Positions 8,493 to 20,252 of a DNA stretch of 64,000 nucleotides are shown here, in pieces. The number at the start of each line of letters is the position of its first letter. The stretch's first letter is position 1. Under the pieces are notes generated by a model. It saw only the letters and a list, made by a program, of their open reading frames with translations. It had not been told where the DNA came from and searched no databases. This DNA is from Nocardia bovistercoris (GTDB lineage: Bacteria > Actinomycetota > Actinomycetes > Mycobacteriales > Mycobacteriaceae), in assembly GCF_015674855.1 (NCBI RefSeq), contig NZ_JADMLG010000005.1, positions 186,001 through 250,000 of the forward strand, given 5' to 3'. Made by a program: the position numbers and the translations under genes.

Positions 8493-9674
8493 TCAGGCGC
8501 GGACGCTCAGGCCGACCTTCTGGAATTCCTTCAGATCCGAGTAGCCCGCCTTGGCCATCGAGCGGCGGAGGCCGCCGACCAGATTCAGGGAGCCGAAGGG
8601 GTCGTCCGAGGGGCCGAACAGGACGCGTTCCAAGGTCGGACGGATCGGTTCGGAGGTGGTTTCGCCGCCGAGGTCCCATGGATCGTCCACGTGCAACAGG
8701 GAACCGCGTGGTACCGAGGGGTGGGCGGCGGCCGAGGGCCAGTACCAGCCTCGGCCCGGAGCTTCGGCGGCCGATGCCAGCGGGACGCCGAGCATCACGG
8801 CGTCCGCGCCGCACGCGATCGCCTTCGCCAGGTGGCCCGATGTCGCTACGTCGCCGTCGGCGATGACGTGTACGTATCGGCCGCCGGTCTCGTCCAGGTA
8901 GTCGCGTCGGGCCGCTGCCGCGTCCGCGATGGCTGTCGCCATCGGGACGCCGATACCGAGTACCTCGCCTGTCGTCGTCGCGCCGGGGTACGAGCCGTAT
9001 CCGACGATCACGCCCGCCGCGCCTGTTCGCATCAGGTGCAGGGCGGTTCGGTGATCGCTCACTCCGCCCGCGACCACGGGGACGTCCAACTCGGCGATGA
9101 ACGTTTTCAGGTTCAGTGGCTCGCCTGCCTCTTGCGAGGCCGGGCCGCTCACGTGTTCGGCGGAGATGATCGTGCCGTGGACCACCAGCAGGTCTACGCC
9201 CGCTTGCACCAACGCGGGGGTCAAGGCGCGGGCGTTTTGAGGGCTTACTCGGACGGCTACCGTCACTCCTGCCGCGCGCACCTCCGCTACCGCTGCCGCC
9301 AGGAGATCCGGCTGCATGGGGGCGGCGTGCAGTTCTTGCAGCAGGGCGACCGCGCGCTCGTAACCGCCTTTGTCGACCAATTCCAGCAGTTGATCGATTC
9401 TCGCTTCGACATCGGCGTGGCGGGCCCAGAGACCTTCGCCGTTGATTACGCCGAGACCGCCCAGTCTGCCCAGTTCCACGGCAAATCTCGGTGAGACCAA
9501 GGCGTCGGTCGGGTGGGAGAGAAAGGGGATTTCGAAACGGTAGGCGTCCAACTGCCAGGACAGGGATACCTGCTTCGAGGAGCGGGTGCGGCGCGACGGG
9601 ACGATGTCTACATCGTCCAGTTCGTAGGTGCGTCGGGCCGTTCGGCCCATGCCGATTTCGACCATGTCGCGCAA
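8493..9674 (-). CDS. guaB3: GuaB3 family IMP dehydrogenase-related protein
   Basis: A 393-residue TIM-barrel protein of the IMPDH/GMP reductase superfamily, without the CBS domains of true IMPDH. Its opening VEIGMGRTARRTYEL and the SRRTRSS region match mycobacterial GuaB3 (Rv3410c). The phosphate-binding segment appears in GADAVMLGVPLASAAEAPG. The biochemical role of GuaB3 proteins in actinobacteria is less settled than that of GuaB. Start choice: AGGAGG ends 5 nt before a TTG at 9674, giving MRDMVEIGMG; the ATG at 9665 is 14 nt from that site and is less likely. It lies downstream of guaB on the same strand, but a hairpin separates them. Confidence 0.95.
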   Translation of the reverse strand: MRDMVEIGMGRTARRTYELDDVDIVPSRRTRSSKQVSLSWQLDAYRFEIPFLSHPTDALVSPRFAVELGRLGGLGVINGEGLWARHADVEARIDQLLELVDKGGYERAVALLQELHAAPMQPDLLAAAVAEVRAAGVTVAVRVSPQNARALTPALVQAGVDLLVVHGTIISAEHVSGPASQEAGEPLNLKTFIAELDVPVVAGGVSDHRTALHLMRTGAAGVIVGYGSYPGATTTGEVLGIGVPMATAIADAAAARRDYLDETGGRYVHVIADGDVATSGHLAKAIACGADAVMLGVPLASAAEAPGRGWYWPSAAAHPSVPRGSLLHVDDPWDLGGETTSEPIRPTLERVLFGPSDDPFGSLNLVGGLRRSMAKAGYSDLKEFQKVGLSVRA

Positions 9675-9679
9675 GTTGT

Positions 9680-9685
9680 CCTCCT
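9680..9685 (-). promoter_or_regulatory. Shine-Dalgarno site selecting a TTG start for guaB3
   Basis: A perfect AGGAGG lies 5 nt upstream of TTG at 9674. The nearest in-frame ATG is 14 nt away, so the spacing favours TTG initiation. Confidence 0.7.
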
Positions 9686-9834
9686 GGGGGTTCGGCCGCG
9701 CCTGTTCGCAATGGTGTCGGGTGGCGGGTTCATCATGCACCCGGTGACGGTGGGTGTATATGAAGGCCGGAGCGTGTTCGTGGGGGTGTGTTCTTGTTCG
9801 GGGCTTGTGTTTTTACTGGGGGCGGACATTATGG

Positions 9835-9871
9835 GGGGCGCTCACCTTGGTGGTTTCGGGGTGAGCGCCCC
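9835..9871 (-). terminator. Hairpin after guaB
   Basis: A 12-bp perfect stem, GGGGCGCTCACC (9835-9846) with its complement at 9860-9871, has a 13-nt loop and lies about 30 bp past the guaB stop. There is no strong T-run. It probably ends or attenuates guaB transcription before guaB3. Confidence 0.7.
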
Positions 9872-9900
9872 TGGAAGGTTGGGTCGGGGGTGGGGAATTC

Positions 9901-11595
<1,695 letters not shown>

Positions 11596-11683
11596 TCACG
11601 ACCGCGCCTCGGCGCCCGCCTCGCGCGAAACTGGCATGCCGCATCGCTGGCGTGAACCCCCCTGTTCTGCGTACCGTGGGTGT

Positions 11684-12094
11684 GTGCGTGACCATCTACC
11701 ACCTGGCTTGCCGCCGGATCCGTTCGCCGGAGACCCCTCCGACCCGTCCGCCGCGCTCGATGCCATCGAGCCCGGTGAACCGCTGGATCCCCACGAGCGC
11801 CTCGCGGTCGAGGAGGATCTCGCCGATCTCGCTGTCTACGAGGCGCTACTCGCGCACCGCGGCATCCGCGGACTCGTGGTCAGTTGCGAGGATTGTAGGC
11901 AGGATCACTACCACGATTGGGACATGCTCCGCGCCAATCTGCTCCAACTACTGGTCGACGGAACGGTCCGCCCCCACGAACCCGCCTACGACCCGACGCC
12001 CGAAGCGTATGTCACCTGGGATTACTGCCGCGGCTACGCGGACGCCTCGATGAACGAGGCATTCCACGGTGACGGCTTCGACGGTTTCGACTGA
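11684..12094 (+). CDS. DUF5319 family protein (Rv3412-like)
   Basis: A 136-residue acidic cytosolic protein of unknown function. The sequence VRDHLPPGLPPDPF, the long LADLAVYEALLAHRGIRGLVV helix, CEDCRQDHYHDWDMLR and YVTWDYCRGYADASMNEA match the actinobacterial DUF5319 family, which in M. tuberculosis (Rv3412) also sits between guaB2 and rsdA-sigD. The CxxC pair next to a His-rich HYHDW suggests metal binding, but no function is established. The GTG at 11684 is taken as start because family similarity begins exactly there; a longer in-frame extension to 11525 overlaps the guaB promoter. It is divergent from guaB. Confidence 0.92.
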   Translation: MRDHLPPGLPPDPFAGDPSDPSAALDAIEPGEPLDPHERLAVEEDLADLAVYEALLAHRGIRGLVVSCEDCRQDHYHDWDMLRANLLQLLVDGTVRPHEPAYDPTPEAYVTWDYCRGYADASMNEAFHGDGFDGFD

Positions 12095-12286
12095 ACAGTC
12101 GCTTCTGATTCCCTCCCGGTCGACACCCGTCCGGGACGACTGCCGCGCGACAGCTCACGTTCCAACACGCACATCGGAACGTGAGGCGCCACGCGGAGCA
12201 TCCCGGACGGCTCACGATTGCTCGTCTCCGTAGGCCCCCCTGTGCCCGAAACCACGGCCGTGCCCGAACGGGGGTTGTCGAAGCAC

Positions 12287-12317
12287 GAAAAAACCGATCG
12301 CCGTTGCGGCGATCGGT
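12287..12317 (-). terminator. Intrinsic terminator of sigD-rsdA
   Basis: Read on the minus strand, an 11-bp perfect stem (12307-12317 with 12293-12303, loop of three) is followed at once by six T residues. It lies about 55 bp past the rsdA stop and is the best intrinsic terminator in the window. Confidence 0.9.
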
Positions 12318-12370
12318 GCGAGGGCGCGAGACCGGTCCGCCGTAATTTCAGCGGCCCGGTACGGCGACGA

Positions 12371-13501
12371 TCAGCTGGGCCGATTCGGAAGAGTGAAGGG
12401 CACGGTCGGAACCGGAATCGCGGGATTGGGAACCTGATTCGTGGGGTGGGTCGGAAGATCGATGCCACCGGTCGGCGGCGCCACGGTCGGGACGGAATTG
12501 ATCGTGGTGGGTGGAGCCTGCGTCGGCGGAGCTTGGGTCGGCGGCTCCTGCGTCGGCGGGGCCTGGGTCGGCGGCTCCTGGGTGACCGGCGGAACCGTGG
12601 TGCCGGGTTCGACGGGCTGGGTCGGCGGCAACGTGACCGTCGGCGGCTTCGGCGCCTCCGACGGCACGTTGGTCACCGTCGGAGCCTGCACGATCGTCGC
12701 ATTCGGGGTGGTCTGTTGACTCGCGGGCTGCCCCGGCGCGCTCGGCGCGGTGCTGGCGATCGTCCCGGCCGTCGGCTTGGTGGGTTCGGCGGACTTGGTC
12801 AGCGCCTCCACCTGCTCGGCCAGACCCGAATTCGCCACGCGCAGTGCGGCGAGCACCCGCTCCCAGTCGGCCTGGAGTTTGGCCTTCTTGTCGGGGTCGG
12901 TCACCTGATCGACATTGGCCTGCGCGGCCTCGAGCTGCGCCTTCGCCGCGACCGGGTCGTTCTTGGCCAACAGTTGTTCGGCCTGGTCCAGCTGGCTGTC
13001 CGCGCGATTGACCACCGTGGTCTGGGCCTGTTCGCTGAACACGACCTCTTTGACCCGCCACAGCGGATTACCCGGTTCCGCGTTGTAAGAGAACGCCGTC
13101 AGACCGCCGATGACGAGGGCGAATGCCGCAGCCGCGCCGAGAATGGGACGAACAAGCCGCAGCCGACCGCCGGTCCTGGCTTCCACCCTGACCTTGCGCG
13201 CGCCGATCTCCTGATGCACCGCCGCGACCACCGCGTCGAGATCGGGACCGCTCGGCAGCGCGGGCTCGACGAGCTCCGCGCGCCAGTCCGCGAGCAGCGC
13301 CGCCAGCTGGAATTCCTCCGCGCTGTCGGTCTGTACCTGCCCGTCGCTCGCGATCGCGTCGATCAGCACGTCGTCACGACGCACCGCGGCGATATCGACC
13401 GGTCCGGTGTCACCACCGGAACTCCCGGCGTAGGGACCGCTGTTACGCGATCCACTCCGCGCATTCCAGTCGCCTCGACCGCGCTCGCCATCCCTAGCCA
13501 T
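12371..13501 (-). CDS. rsdA: Anti-sigma-D factor RsdA
   Basis: A 376-residue single-pass membrane protein that holds SigD inactive. The N-terminal cytoplasmic part (about 1-115) contains the sigma-binding region around DIAAVRRDDVLIDAIAS. One transmembrane helix follows (ILGAAAAFALVIGGLTAF, about residues 120-140). The external part has a helical Ala/Gln-rich segment (DQAEQLLAKNDPVAAKAQLEA) and then a Pro/Thr/Gln-rich tail with PPTQAPPTQEPPTQ repeats. The ATG at 13501 overlaps the end of sigD by 8 bp, so translation is probably coupled. In mycobacteria RsdA is released by regulated proteolysis; that is family knowledge. Confidence 0.93.
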   Translation of the reverse strand: MARDGERGRGDWNARSGSRNSGPYAGSSGGDTGPVDIAAVRRDDVLIDAIASDGQVQTDSAEEFQLAALLADWRAELVEPALPSGPDLDAVVAAVHQEIGARKVRVEARTGGRLRLVRPILGAAAAFALVIGGLTAFSYNAEPGNPLWRVKEVVFSEQAQTTVVNRADSQLDQAEQLLAKNDPVAAKAQLEAAQANVDQVTDPDKKAKLQADWERVLAALRVANSGLAEQVEALTKSAEPTKPTAGTIASTAPSAPGQPASQQTTPNATIVQAPTVTNVPSEAPKPPTVTLPPTQPVEPGTTVPPVTQEPPTQAPPTQEPPTQAPPTQAPPTTINSVPTVAPPTGGIDLPTHPTNQVPNPAIPVPTVPFTLPNRPS

Positions 13502-14072
13502 ACATTTCACCTGCCCTCGCCACTTGTGACTTGAGTTTCGCGAGTGCCCTGTGCTGGGCGACTCGTATCGCACCCGCCGTACTGCCCACGGCGACCGCGG
13601 TTTCTTCCGCTGACAAACCCATGACCAAACGCAGAATCAAGATTTCTCGATGCTTTTCCGGAAGTGTCGCGAGCAGACGATTCATCTGCCTGCTCGTCTC
13701 GGATTCGAGAGCTCTTTGTTCCGGCCCCTGGTCGGTGGATATGACATCTGGTACTTCGGCCATCGCCTCCGCCTTGTTACGGGCGGCGTTTCGATGTGCG
13801 TCGGCGACCTTGTGCGAAGCGATTCCGTATACGAAAGCCATGAAGGGTCTACCCTGGTCTTGATACCTGGGCAGGGCCGTCATCACGGCCAGACATACCT
13901 CCTGCGCAACATCGTCGGCGGAGAGCTGGCCGCGCTCCGCCGCTCCGATCCGCGCACGGCAGTATCGGACCACCAACGGGCGGATCAGCTCTAGTACCTG
14001 AGCTAAAGCGGATCTGTCGCCCTGCGCTGCGGCAGCGACGGCGAGGTCCAACTCTTCGCCCGTGTTCGTCAT
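13494..14072 (-). CDS. sigD: ECF sigma factor SigD
   Basis: A 192-residue extracytoplasmic-function sigma factor. Sigma region 2 spans LIRPLVVRYCRARIG to AFVYGIASHKVADAHR, including the -10-binding DDVAQEVCLAVMTALPRY helix. Region 4 spans LPEKHREILILRLVMGLSAEETAVAVGSTAGAIRVAQHRALAKLK, with the helix-turn-helix for -35 recognition. It matches mycobacterial SigD throughout and is followed by its anti-sigma factor, with overlapping genes. The start is ATG at 14072; an in-frame GTG at 14105 would add 11 residues that also resemble the annotated mycobacterial N-terminus, so the start is uncertain. SigD in mycobacteria is linked to the stringent response and starvation. Confidence 0.95.
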   Translation of the reverse strand: MTNTGEELDLAVAAAAQGDRSALAQVLELIRPLVVRYCRARIGAAERGQLSADDVAQEVCLAVMTALPRYQDQGRPFMAFVYGIASHKVADAHRNAARNKAEAMAEVPDVISTDQGPEQRALESETSRQMNRLLATLPEKHREILILRLVMGLSAEETAVAVGSTAGAIRVAQHRALAKLKSQVARAGEMYG

Positions 14073-14205
14073 CGTCAGAGAGATTCCCGGCGTTACAAGT
14101 GACACAAGCCCGATGACCTGTGCTTCCGCCGAAGCGACGGAACGGCTCTAACAATAGCGATACCGGCCACACCACTGGGCAAGACGGTCTGTTGTGGTCG
14201 CGAGC

Positions 14206-15237
14206 TCATTTGCCGTGTCGCACGGGACCCGAGGTCCGAAACCGCCCGCCGCGCCGGGCAATCAGTTCGCCACACGCCGCGGACTCGTCGGCGGCGTCCT
14301 GGTCACCGAGGCCGATTCGCAACATGGCGCAGGCCCAAGCCAGCGGAACCAGACCGTGTTCCGTGCACCCGCGCGCGACGCCCGCCGCGAGTTCGGCCGC
14401 GCTGTCGACATCACCGCTCGCGGTCGCGACGGCGGCCAGGATCAGCGCGGATTTCACCCGGTGCCGCACCGACGGACCGGCTTCGGCGAGCGCGAGCGCC
14501 GTCTCGGCGTGCGGTCGCGCCCGGTCGGGGCGACCCGCCGCCAGCGCGGTCTCGGCGCTCACCCAGTGCAGCCGGACCAACGCCCTCGGGCGCCCGTGCG
14601 CGAGGCCACCGACGCGGTGCAGCAACCGCCACGCGAGGTCGAGTCGCCCGGTGCCGATGGCATCCGCGGCGAGCCCGGTCATGGCGTCGCATACCGCGTC
14701 GATACGGTCGGGTGGGGTGGCGAATTCGGCGAATTCGGCGGCTTCTGCTGTACCAGGGACGCCGTTTGTCGTAGTTGGGACATCGGGGTCGGCGAGGGCT
14801 CCGGCAAACACGCTGTCGGCGCCGGAGGAGAACGGAATCACCGCGAGCGCGCGACCGTCGAAGGCGGCGGCATCGGCGTGTCCGCCCAGTTGGCGCAGCA
14901 GCGAGCCCTCCGTACTCGCGGCGAGGGACAGTGTTATCGGGGCTCGCCCGGTCCGCCGTATCCGCCCGAGTTCGGCGCGCGCGGCGGCGTAATACCCCTG
15001 ACCGCCGAGTACGACGGCGCGCAGCCAGTGCTCGTAGGCGTCGGCGGCGGCGGGCAACTCGGCAGCGGCGAGGCCGGGACGATCACCGAAGGCAGCCGCG
15101 GTGAGCGTCTCGCGGCGGGGATCCTGGAGTGTAGCTGGCACGAACACGGCCGAACTGTATCTGCCGCGCGCGGCCGAGGGTGGCGAGCCCGGACGGCGGG
15201 GTCCGGCGGGCAACTCTCCAGCAGTGTCGAGGCCCAC
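14206..15237 (-). CDS. Helical-repeat (TPR-like) conserved protein, Rv3415c position
   Basis: A 343-residue, Ala-rich, nearly all-helical protein. Repeated helix pairs such as LAWRLLHRVGGLAHGRPRALVRLHWVSAETALAAG, ARPHAETALALAEAG and SALILAAVATASGDVDSAAELA have the spacing of tetratricopeptide-like repeats, so a protein-binding role is likely. No catalytic motif was found. It sits immediately upstream of sigD on the same strand, where M. tuberculosis has the unannotated Rv3415c. The first ~30 residues are low quality (Gly/Pro/Arg-rich), and the GTG at 15237 lacks a ribosome site; a GTG near residue 32 (VPATLQDPRRET) may be the real start. Confidence 0.75.
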   Translation of the reverse strand: MGLDTAGELPAGPRRPGSPPSAARGRYSSAVFVPATLQDPRRETLTAAAFGDRPGLAAAELPAAADAYEHWLRAVVLGGQGYYAAARAELGRIRRTGRAPITLSLAASTEGSLLRQLGGHADAAAFDGRALAVIPFSSGADSVFAGALADPDVPTTTNGVPGTAEAAEFAEFATPPDRIDAVCDAMTGLAADAIGTGRLDLAWRLLHRVGGLAHGRPRALVRLHWVSAETALAAGRPDRARPHAETALALAEAGPSVRHRVKSALILAAVATASGDVDSAAELAAGVARGCTEHGLVPLAWACAMLRIGLGDQDAADESAACGELIARRGGRFRTSGPVRHGK

Positions 15238-15769
15238 GGCGTGTTTCCATCAGGTAAATCTCACGCGGGCATTGCCGGATCAGCGACGATGCAAATTCAC
15301 ACCCGTTTCGCGCAATTAACCTGCGCGCCCCGCTTCCGCCATCTCCGACCCACCAGATGGAAGCTTCCGATCTTCCCGCCCGCGAACCCGATACCGACCG
15401 GCAACCGCCGCAGCAATCGGGATACTCGCCAGTATTGCGACCTCTACCTGCGGAAATGCAAACCTGCTGAGACCAGATGAGGTCCAGCCGCCCACTAGCC
15501 AACCGAACAGTATCGCCGGAGCCACCGTAAAAAGTAAACAGCGAGTAGGTTAAATCTCGCTGTTGAAGATTTGGGAAACCAGTGCGTCGAACTATTGACG
15601 GAATTTCGCGGCCGGCCCTAACGTAGCTCATCGCCACGGTCGGCGCCGCGCGAAATTGCAGCGACCGAAGTGGCGAGCCTCGGGCCACCGCCGATCCGGC
15701 CTCGGTCCGAGAATTCGCAGAACCAACTGCTCGACAACGCTGACGAGCTCGCATCACGAGGAGTTCACC
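15238..15769. other. Divergent regulatory region upstream of whiB3
   Basis: About 530 bp with no convincing gene. Composition around 15500-15600 is clearly more AT-rich than the surrounding genes, as expected for promoters, and it holds an inverted repeat (listed separately). Family knowledge: whiB3 genes often have long, heavily regulated upstream regions. Confidence 0.6.
15537..15564. promoter_or_regulatory. Inverted repeat upstream of whiB3
   Basis: AACAGCGAG (15537-15545) and CTCGCTGTT (15556-15564) form a 9-bp perfect inverted repeat with a 10-nt AT-rich centre, about 205 bp before the whiB3 start. On the minus strand a T-rich tract follows (TTTACTTTTT), so it could act as a terminator for leftward transcripts. 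Otherwise it is a candidate operator. Confidence 0.5.
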
Positions 15770-16063
15770 ATGCCCATGCCGACCCACCTTCCGGGACCGA
15801 ACGCCGACGTCTGGGATTGGCAGATGCGAGGATCGTGCCGCGGGCAGGATTCCGCGGTGTTCTTCCATCCCGACGGTGAGCGCGGCCGCGCGCGCACCGC
15901 TCGCGAGATGCGCGCCAAGGAGATCTGCCGCAGCTGCCCCGTGCTCATGCAGTGCCGCAGCCACGCGCTGAAAGTCAGCGAGCCGTACGGCATCTGGGGC
16001 GGGATGTCGGAGACCGAGCGGGAGATGCACGCGCGGCGCAATCGCCGCCGCATGGCCGTATAA
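15770..16063 (+). CDS. whiB3: Redox-sensing transcription factor WhiB3
   Basis: A 97-residue WhiB-family protein binding a [4Fe-4S] cluster through four cysteines: C23 (GSCRG), C53 and C56 (ICRSC) and C62 (MQC), the same positions as in M. tuberculosis WhiB3. The WhiB signature GIWGG is present at YGIWGGMSE, followed by a basic C-terminus (RRNRRR) for DNA contact. The stretch VFFHPDGERGRARTAREMRAKE is almost identical to WhiB3. ATG at 15770 follows a GAGGAG site at 7 nt. WhiB3 links redox state, NO/O2 and lipid metabolism in mycobacteria, and binds the primary sigma factor region 4. It is the first gene rightward of a long AT-rich regulatory region. Confidence 0.97.
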   Translation: MPMPTHLPGPNADVWDWQMRGSCRGQDSAVFFHPDGERGRARTAREMRAKEICRSCPVLMQCRSHALKVSEPYGIWGGMSETEREMHARRNRRRMAV

Positions 16064-16443
16064 AACGGTATTTCGAGGAACCCGCCCATCCGAACCGGAC
16101 GGCGCGCCGAATGCCTAGCAAATAACCGGCCACTTGAATACCGGTGCGAGGACACTCGATACGGCAGCGGATCGCGGTCGTGCCCGCGGCGACACATCGA
16201 CGCCGTGGCGCCCGAATCCGAGTCGGCGTGCGGACCACCCGCGGTCACCACCGCGGGCCCGGATGCCGAGGCGGCTCGAAGCCGCCGCCGATCCCGTGCC
16301 CCTTCCGTGTCCTCGCACGATACTCCCGCTACGCAGAGGTTTCCCGGAAATTTGCCTGTACGCGCGATTCGGCCGACACCCCACCGGAAGGGAGGCGATA
16401 GCGGCGCGCTACGGTAGTGACCGATGACACAGAATGGAGCGTT
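16064..16443. other. Intergenic region between whiB3 and sigK-like gene
   Basis: About 380 bp. Small overlapping frames on both strands lack family resemblance and are probably chance. The SigK-like promoter is expected near the right end. No hairpin or repeat was seen. Confidence 0.4.
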
Positions 16444-17082
16444 GTGACAACGCGGTGGCCGGCCGCAGAGGGCGACTCGTTCCGTAGAGAAGCCATCCCA
16501 CCGAGCGTGGATTCTGCGATGTCGGCACGCGCCGCCGAAAGTATCGAGCTCGCCGCCCTTTTGCATCGATGCGGCCGAGCCGATCAGCAAGCTTTCGCCG
16601 AACTGTACGACCGGACGTGTGCGCGCGTCTTCGGTCTGGTGCTCCGGGTGCTACACGATCCGGGGTACGCGGAAGAGACCACGCAAGAGGTCTATCTCCA
16701 GATCTGGCGTACCGCAGCCAGTTTCGACCCCGCGAAGGGGTCGGCCGTGACCTGGCTCATGACCCTCGCCCACCGCCGCGCCGTCGACCGGGTACGCGCC
16801 GAACAGGCGCACACCCAACGTGAGGTCGCATACGGAATACGGGTGCTCGGCAACGAATTCGACGAGGTCACCGAAGAAGTCGAGCGCAGGCTCGAACAAC
16901 AGGCCGTACTCGAGGGGCTGACGTCATTGACGCACACCCAGCGGGAGGCCATCTCGCTCGCCTATTACGGCGGGCGTACCTACGCTGAAGTAGCTACTTA
17001 TTTGGGCGTTGGATTACCGACCGTTAAGTCCCGAATTCGGGACGGATTGACACGACTGAAGAAAAGTTTGGGGGTGACGTGA
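16444..17082 (+). CDS. sigK: ECF sigma factor, SigK-like
   Basis: A 212-residue extracytoplasmic-function sigma factor closest to the SigK group. Region 2: DQQAFAELYDRTCARVFGLVLRVLHD, EETTQEVYLQIWRTAASFD and GSAVTWLMTLAHRRAVDRVR. Region 4: LTHTQREAISLAYYGGRTYAEVATYLGVGLPTVKSRIRDGLTRLKK; the AYYGG..TY motif is shared with SigK. The GTG at 16444 is chosen because GGAG precedes it by 4 nt; an in-frame GTG at 16417 would add nine residues, and an ATG at 16519 is also possible. It is followed two bases later by a short anti-sigma gene. It lies between whiB3 and groEL1, an insertion relative to the mycobacterial gene order. Confidence 0.88.
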   Translation: MTTRWPAAEGDSFRREAIPPSVDSAMSARAAESIELAALLHRCGRADQQAFAELYDRTCARVFGLVLRVLHDPGYAEETTQEVYLQIWRTAASFDPAKGSAVTWLMTLAHRRAVDRVRAEQAHTQREVAYGIRVLGNEFDEVTEEVERRLEQQAVLEGLTSLTHTQREAISLAYYGGRTYAEVATYLGVGLPTVKSRIRDGLTRLKKSLGVT

Positions 17083-17083
17083 G

Positions 17084-17332
17084 ATGAACGAAGCCCGGAT
17101 CGATCTCGCGCACGCCGTCGCGCTCGGATCGATCGGCGACGAAGACCATCACGCGGTACAGGAATTGCTCGACAGCGAGGACCCCGCCATGCGCGCGGAG
17201 TTCGTCGCCGAGGTGCGGCGGACCGGCGAGGCACTGTCCGCCCTCGCGCAGGCGACGGCGACACCGCCACCCACGGAACTGCGCGGCCGATTACTCGCGG
17301 CCATCGCCGAGCAACCGCAAGTCGCGTCCTGA
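17084..17332 (+). CDS. Anti-sigma-K N-terminal domain protein without membrane anchor
   Basis: An 82-residue protein matching the N-terminal sigma-binding domain of RskA-type anti-sigma factors: DLAHAVALGSIGDEDHHAVQELLDSEDPAMRAEFVAEVRRTGEALSALAQ followed by the helix TELRGRLLAAIAEQ. Normal RskA continues into a transmembrane helix and an external domain, which regulated proteolysis uses. Here the stop falls right after the sigma-binding domain, and a terminator begins 69 bp later, so no room remains for the rest. It could be a soluble anti-sigma factor or a truncated gene. The ATG starts 2 bp after the sigma gene stop, so the two are co-translated. Confidence 0.8.
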   Translation: MNEARIDLAHAVALGSIGDEDHHAVQELLDSEDPAMRAEFVAEVRRTGEALSALAQATATPPPTELRGRLLAAIAEQPQVAS

Positions 17333-17400
17333 GTCTTCGCGCCCGGCATTCGCCGTCTCGCAGGACAACGCCGGTCCGCCCCCAAAGGGTAGACCGCGAC

Positions 17401-17435
17401 GAAGGCCCCTCGGATCACCGATCCGAGGGGCCTTC
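17401..17435. terminator. Strong bidirectional terminator, sigK operon / groEL1
   Basis: A perfect 16-bp stem, GAAGGCCCCTCGGATC with its complement, closes on a 3-nt loop (17417-17419). It lies between the convergent anti-sigma gene and groEL1 (stop at 17450) and has the form of a shared terminator. Confidence 0.9.
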
Positions 17436-17449
17436 CTGTGCGTGGCGCG

Positions 17450-19108
<1,659 letters not shown>

Positions 19109-19169
19109 CTACGGGGAACCGGGGCAGTGTCGATACGACTCGATCCCGACCGCGAGGCCGGGAACACGG

Positions 19170-19472
19170 TCACTTGCTGACGACAGCCAGCACGTCGCGC
19201 GCGGAGAGGATCAGGTACTCCTCGCCCTGGTACTTGATCTCGGTGCCGCCGTACTTGCTGTAGATGACGGTGTCACCCTCCTGGACGTCCAGCGGGATGC
19301 GCTTCTCGCCCTCGTCGTCCCAGCGGCCGGGGCCGACGGCGACGACGGTGCCTTCCTGCGGCTTCTCCTTCGCCGTGTCCGGGATGACCAGGCCGGAGGC
19401 CGTCGTCGTCTCGGCCTCGTTGGCCTGGACGAGGATCTTGTCCTCGAGCGGCTTGATGTTCACGCTCGCCAC
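19170..19472 (-). CDS. groES: Co-chaperonin GroES
   Basis: A 100-residue, 10-kDa co-chaperonin that caps GroEL rings. [32 protein letters not shown] is the typical opening, including the mobile loop ([12 protein letters not shown]) that contacts Gro[58 protein letters not shown] covers the beta barrel. It is the first gene of the groES-groEL1 operon, with CIRCE about 210 bp before its ATG. Confidence 0.98.
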   Translation of the reverse strand: MASVNIKPLEDKILVQANEAETTTASGLVIPDTAKEKPQEGTVVAVGPGRWDDEGEKRIPLDVQEGDTVIYSKYGGTEIKYQGEEYLILSARDVLAVVSK

Positions 19473-19684
19473 GTTGAGCCCTCCACTTTCAGGGGATTTA
19501 CGGTCGTCCGGAACTGTTGTCCCGGACCGTCGGTGTCGTGTTGTCTCGCGCGGCCGGTAGGCGCGGCCCGGAAGGCCTGGCCCGCGGCCGTTCGATCTGA
19601 CCCCTGCGCATAGCCCCGTCGTCGCGGGTGCCGGGACCCCTGCTCAGTGGTCAAAGCTTGGCACCGCACATCACTAGGTGCCGA

Positions 19685-19711
19685 CTAGCACTCTATACAT
19701 GAGAGTGCCAG
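19685..19711. promoter_or_regulatory. CIRCE operator (HrcA site)
   Basis: CTAGCACTC, then 9 bp, then GAGTGCCAG: this matches the CIRCE consensus TTAGCACTC-N9-GAGTGCTAA except for the first base of the left arm and two mirror-side bases of the right arm. It lies 213 bp upstream of groES. HrcA binding there would repress groES-groEL1 outside heat shock. Confidence 0.93.
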
Positions 19712-20252
19712 CGCTCAAGGGCAGGCGGTGCCAACACCGAACGGGGACGGTTGTCTCCGACACTTCGGACTTCCCTTAGTCTCGTTTGATCTGTAACGTT
19801 CGGATAACGGATTGTGACAGTATCAGCGACGGTCGCGGGCGGGTCGCCGTGTTCAGCACGAGCAGGCGTCACAACGCGCGCGTTCGTCGGCACGAATACT
19901 CGGTATCACGAGACGACAGGTATCGCGCGACAACGGATGTCACGGGGGCCTACGTCGAACACGTCCGGGAGCGTCACAGCGCACCACCCGTCATATCGCA
20001 CACAGTCACACCGCAAGACACGCGTCACCCCCGAGAACAAGCACCAGAGAGCAAACGCACGTGATCGAAGGCCGTTCCCCGCGACCCGAGCGGACCACGG
20101 GTCGGCCGGGTCGCGCGTCCGGTGTAGCCGGTGTGTTCGCTGTGCGCGCGTTGGCACGACAACCCGTTTCGAGATGGTTTCCGACACGATGACGATCAGC
20201 TCGGTGGCAGGCAACGCCACCGGTTCGGCCCGCGACCGGGAGGGAGGTGAAA
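19712..20252. other. Divergent region between groES operon and Hsp70-like gene
   Basis: About 540 bp with scattered short frames on both strands and no family resemblance. The groES promoter and that of the Hsp70-like gene should both be here. The right end carries AGGGAGG, the ribosome site of the next gene. Confidence 0.4.
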
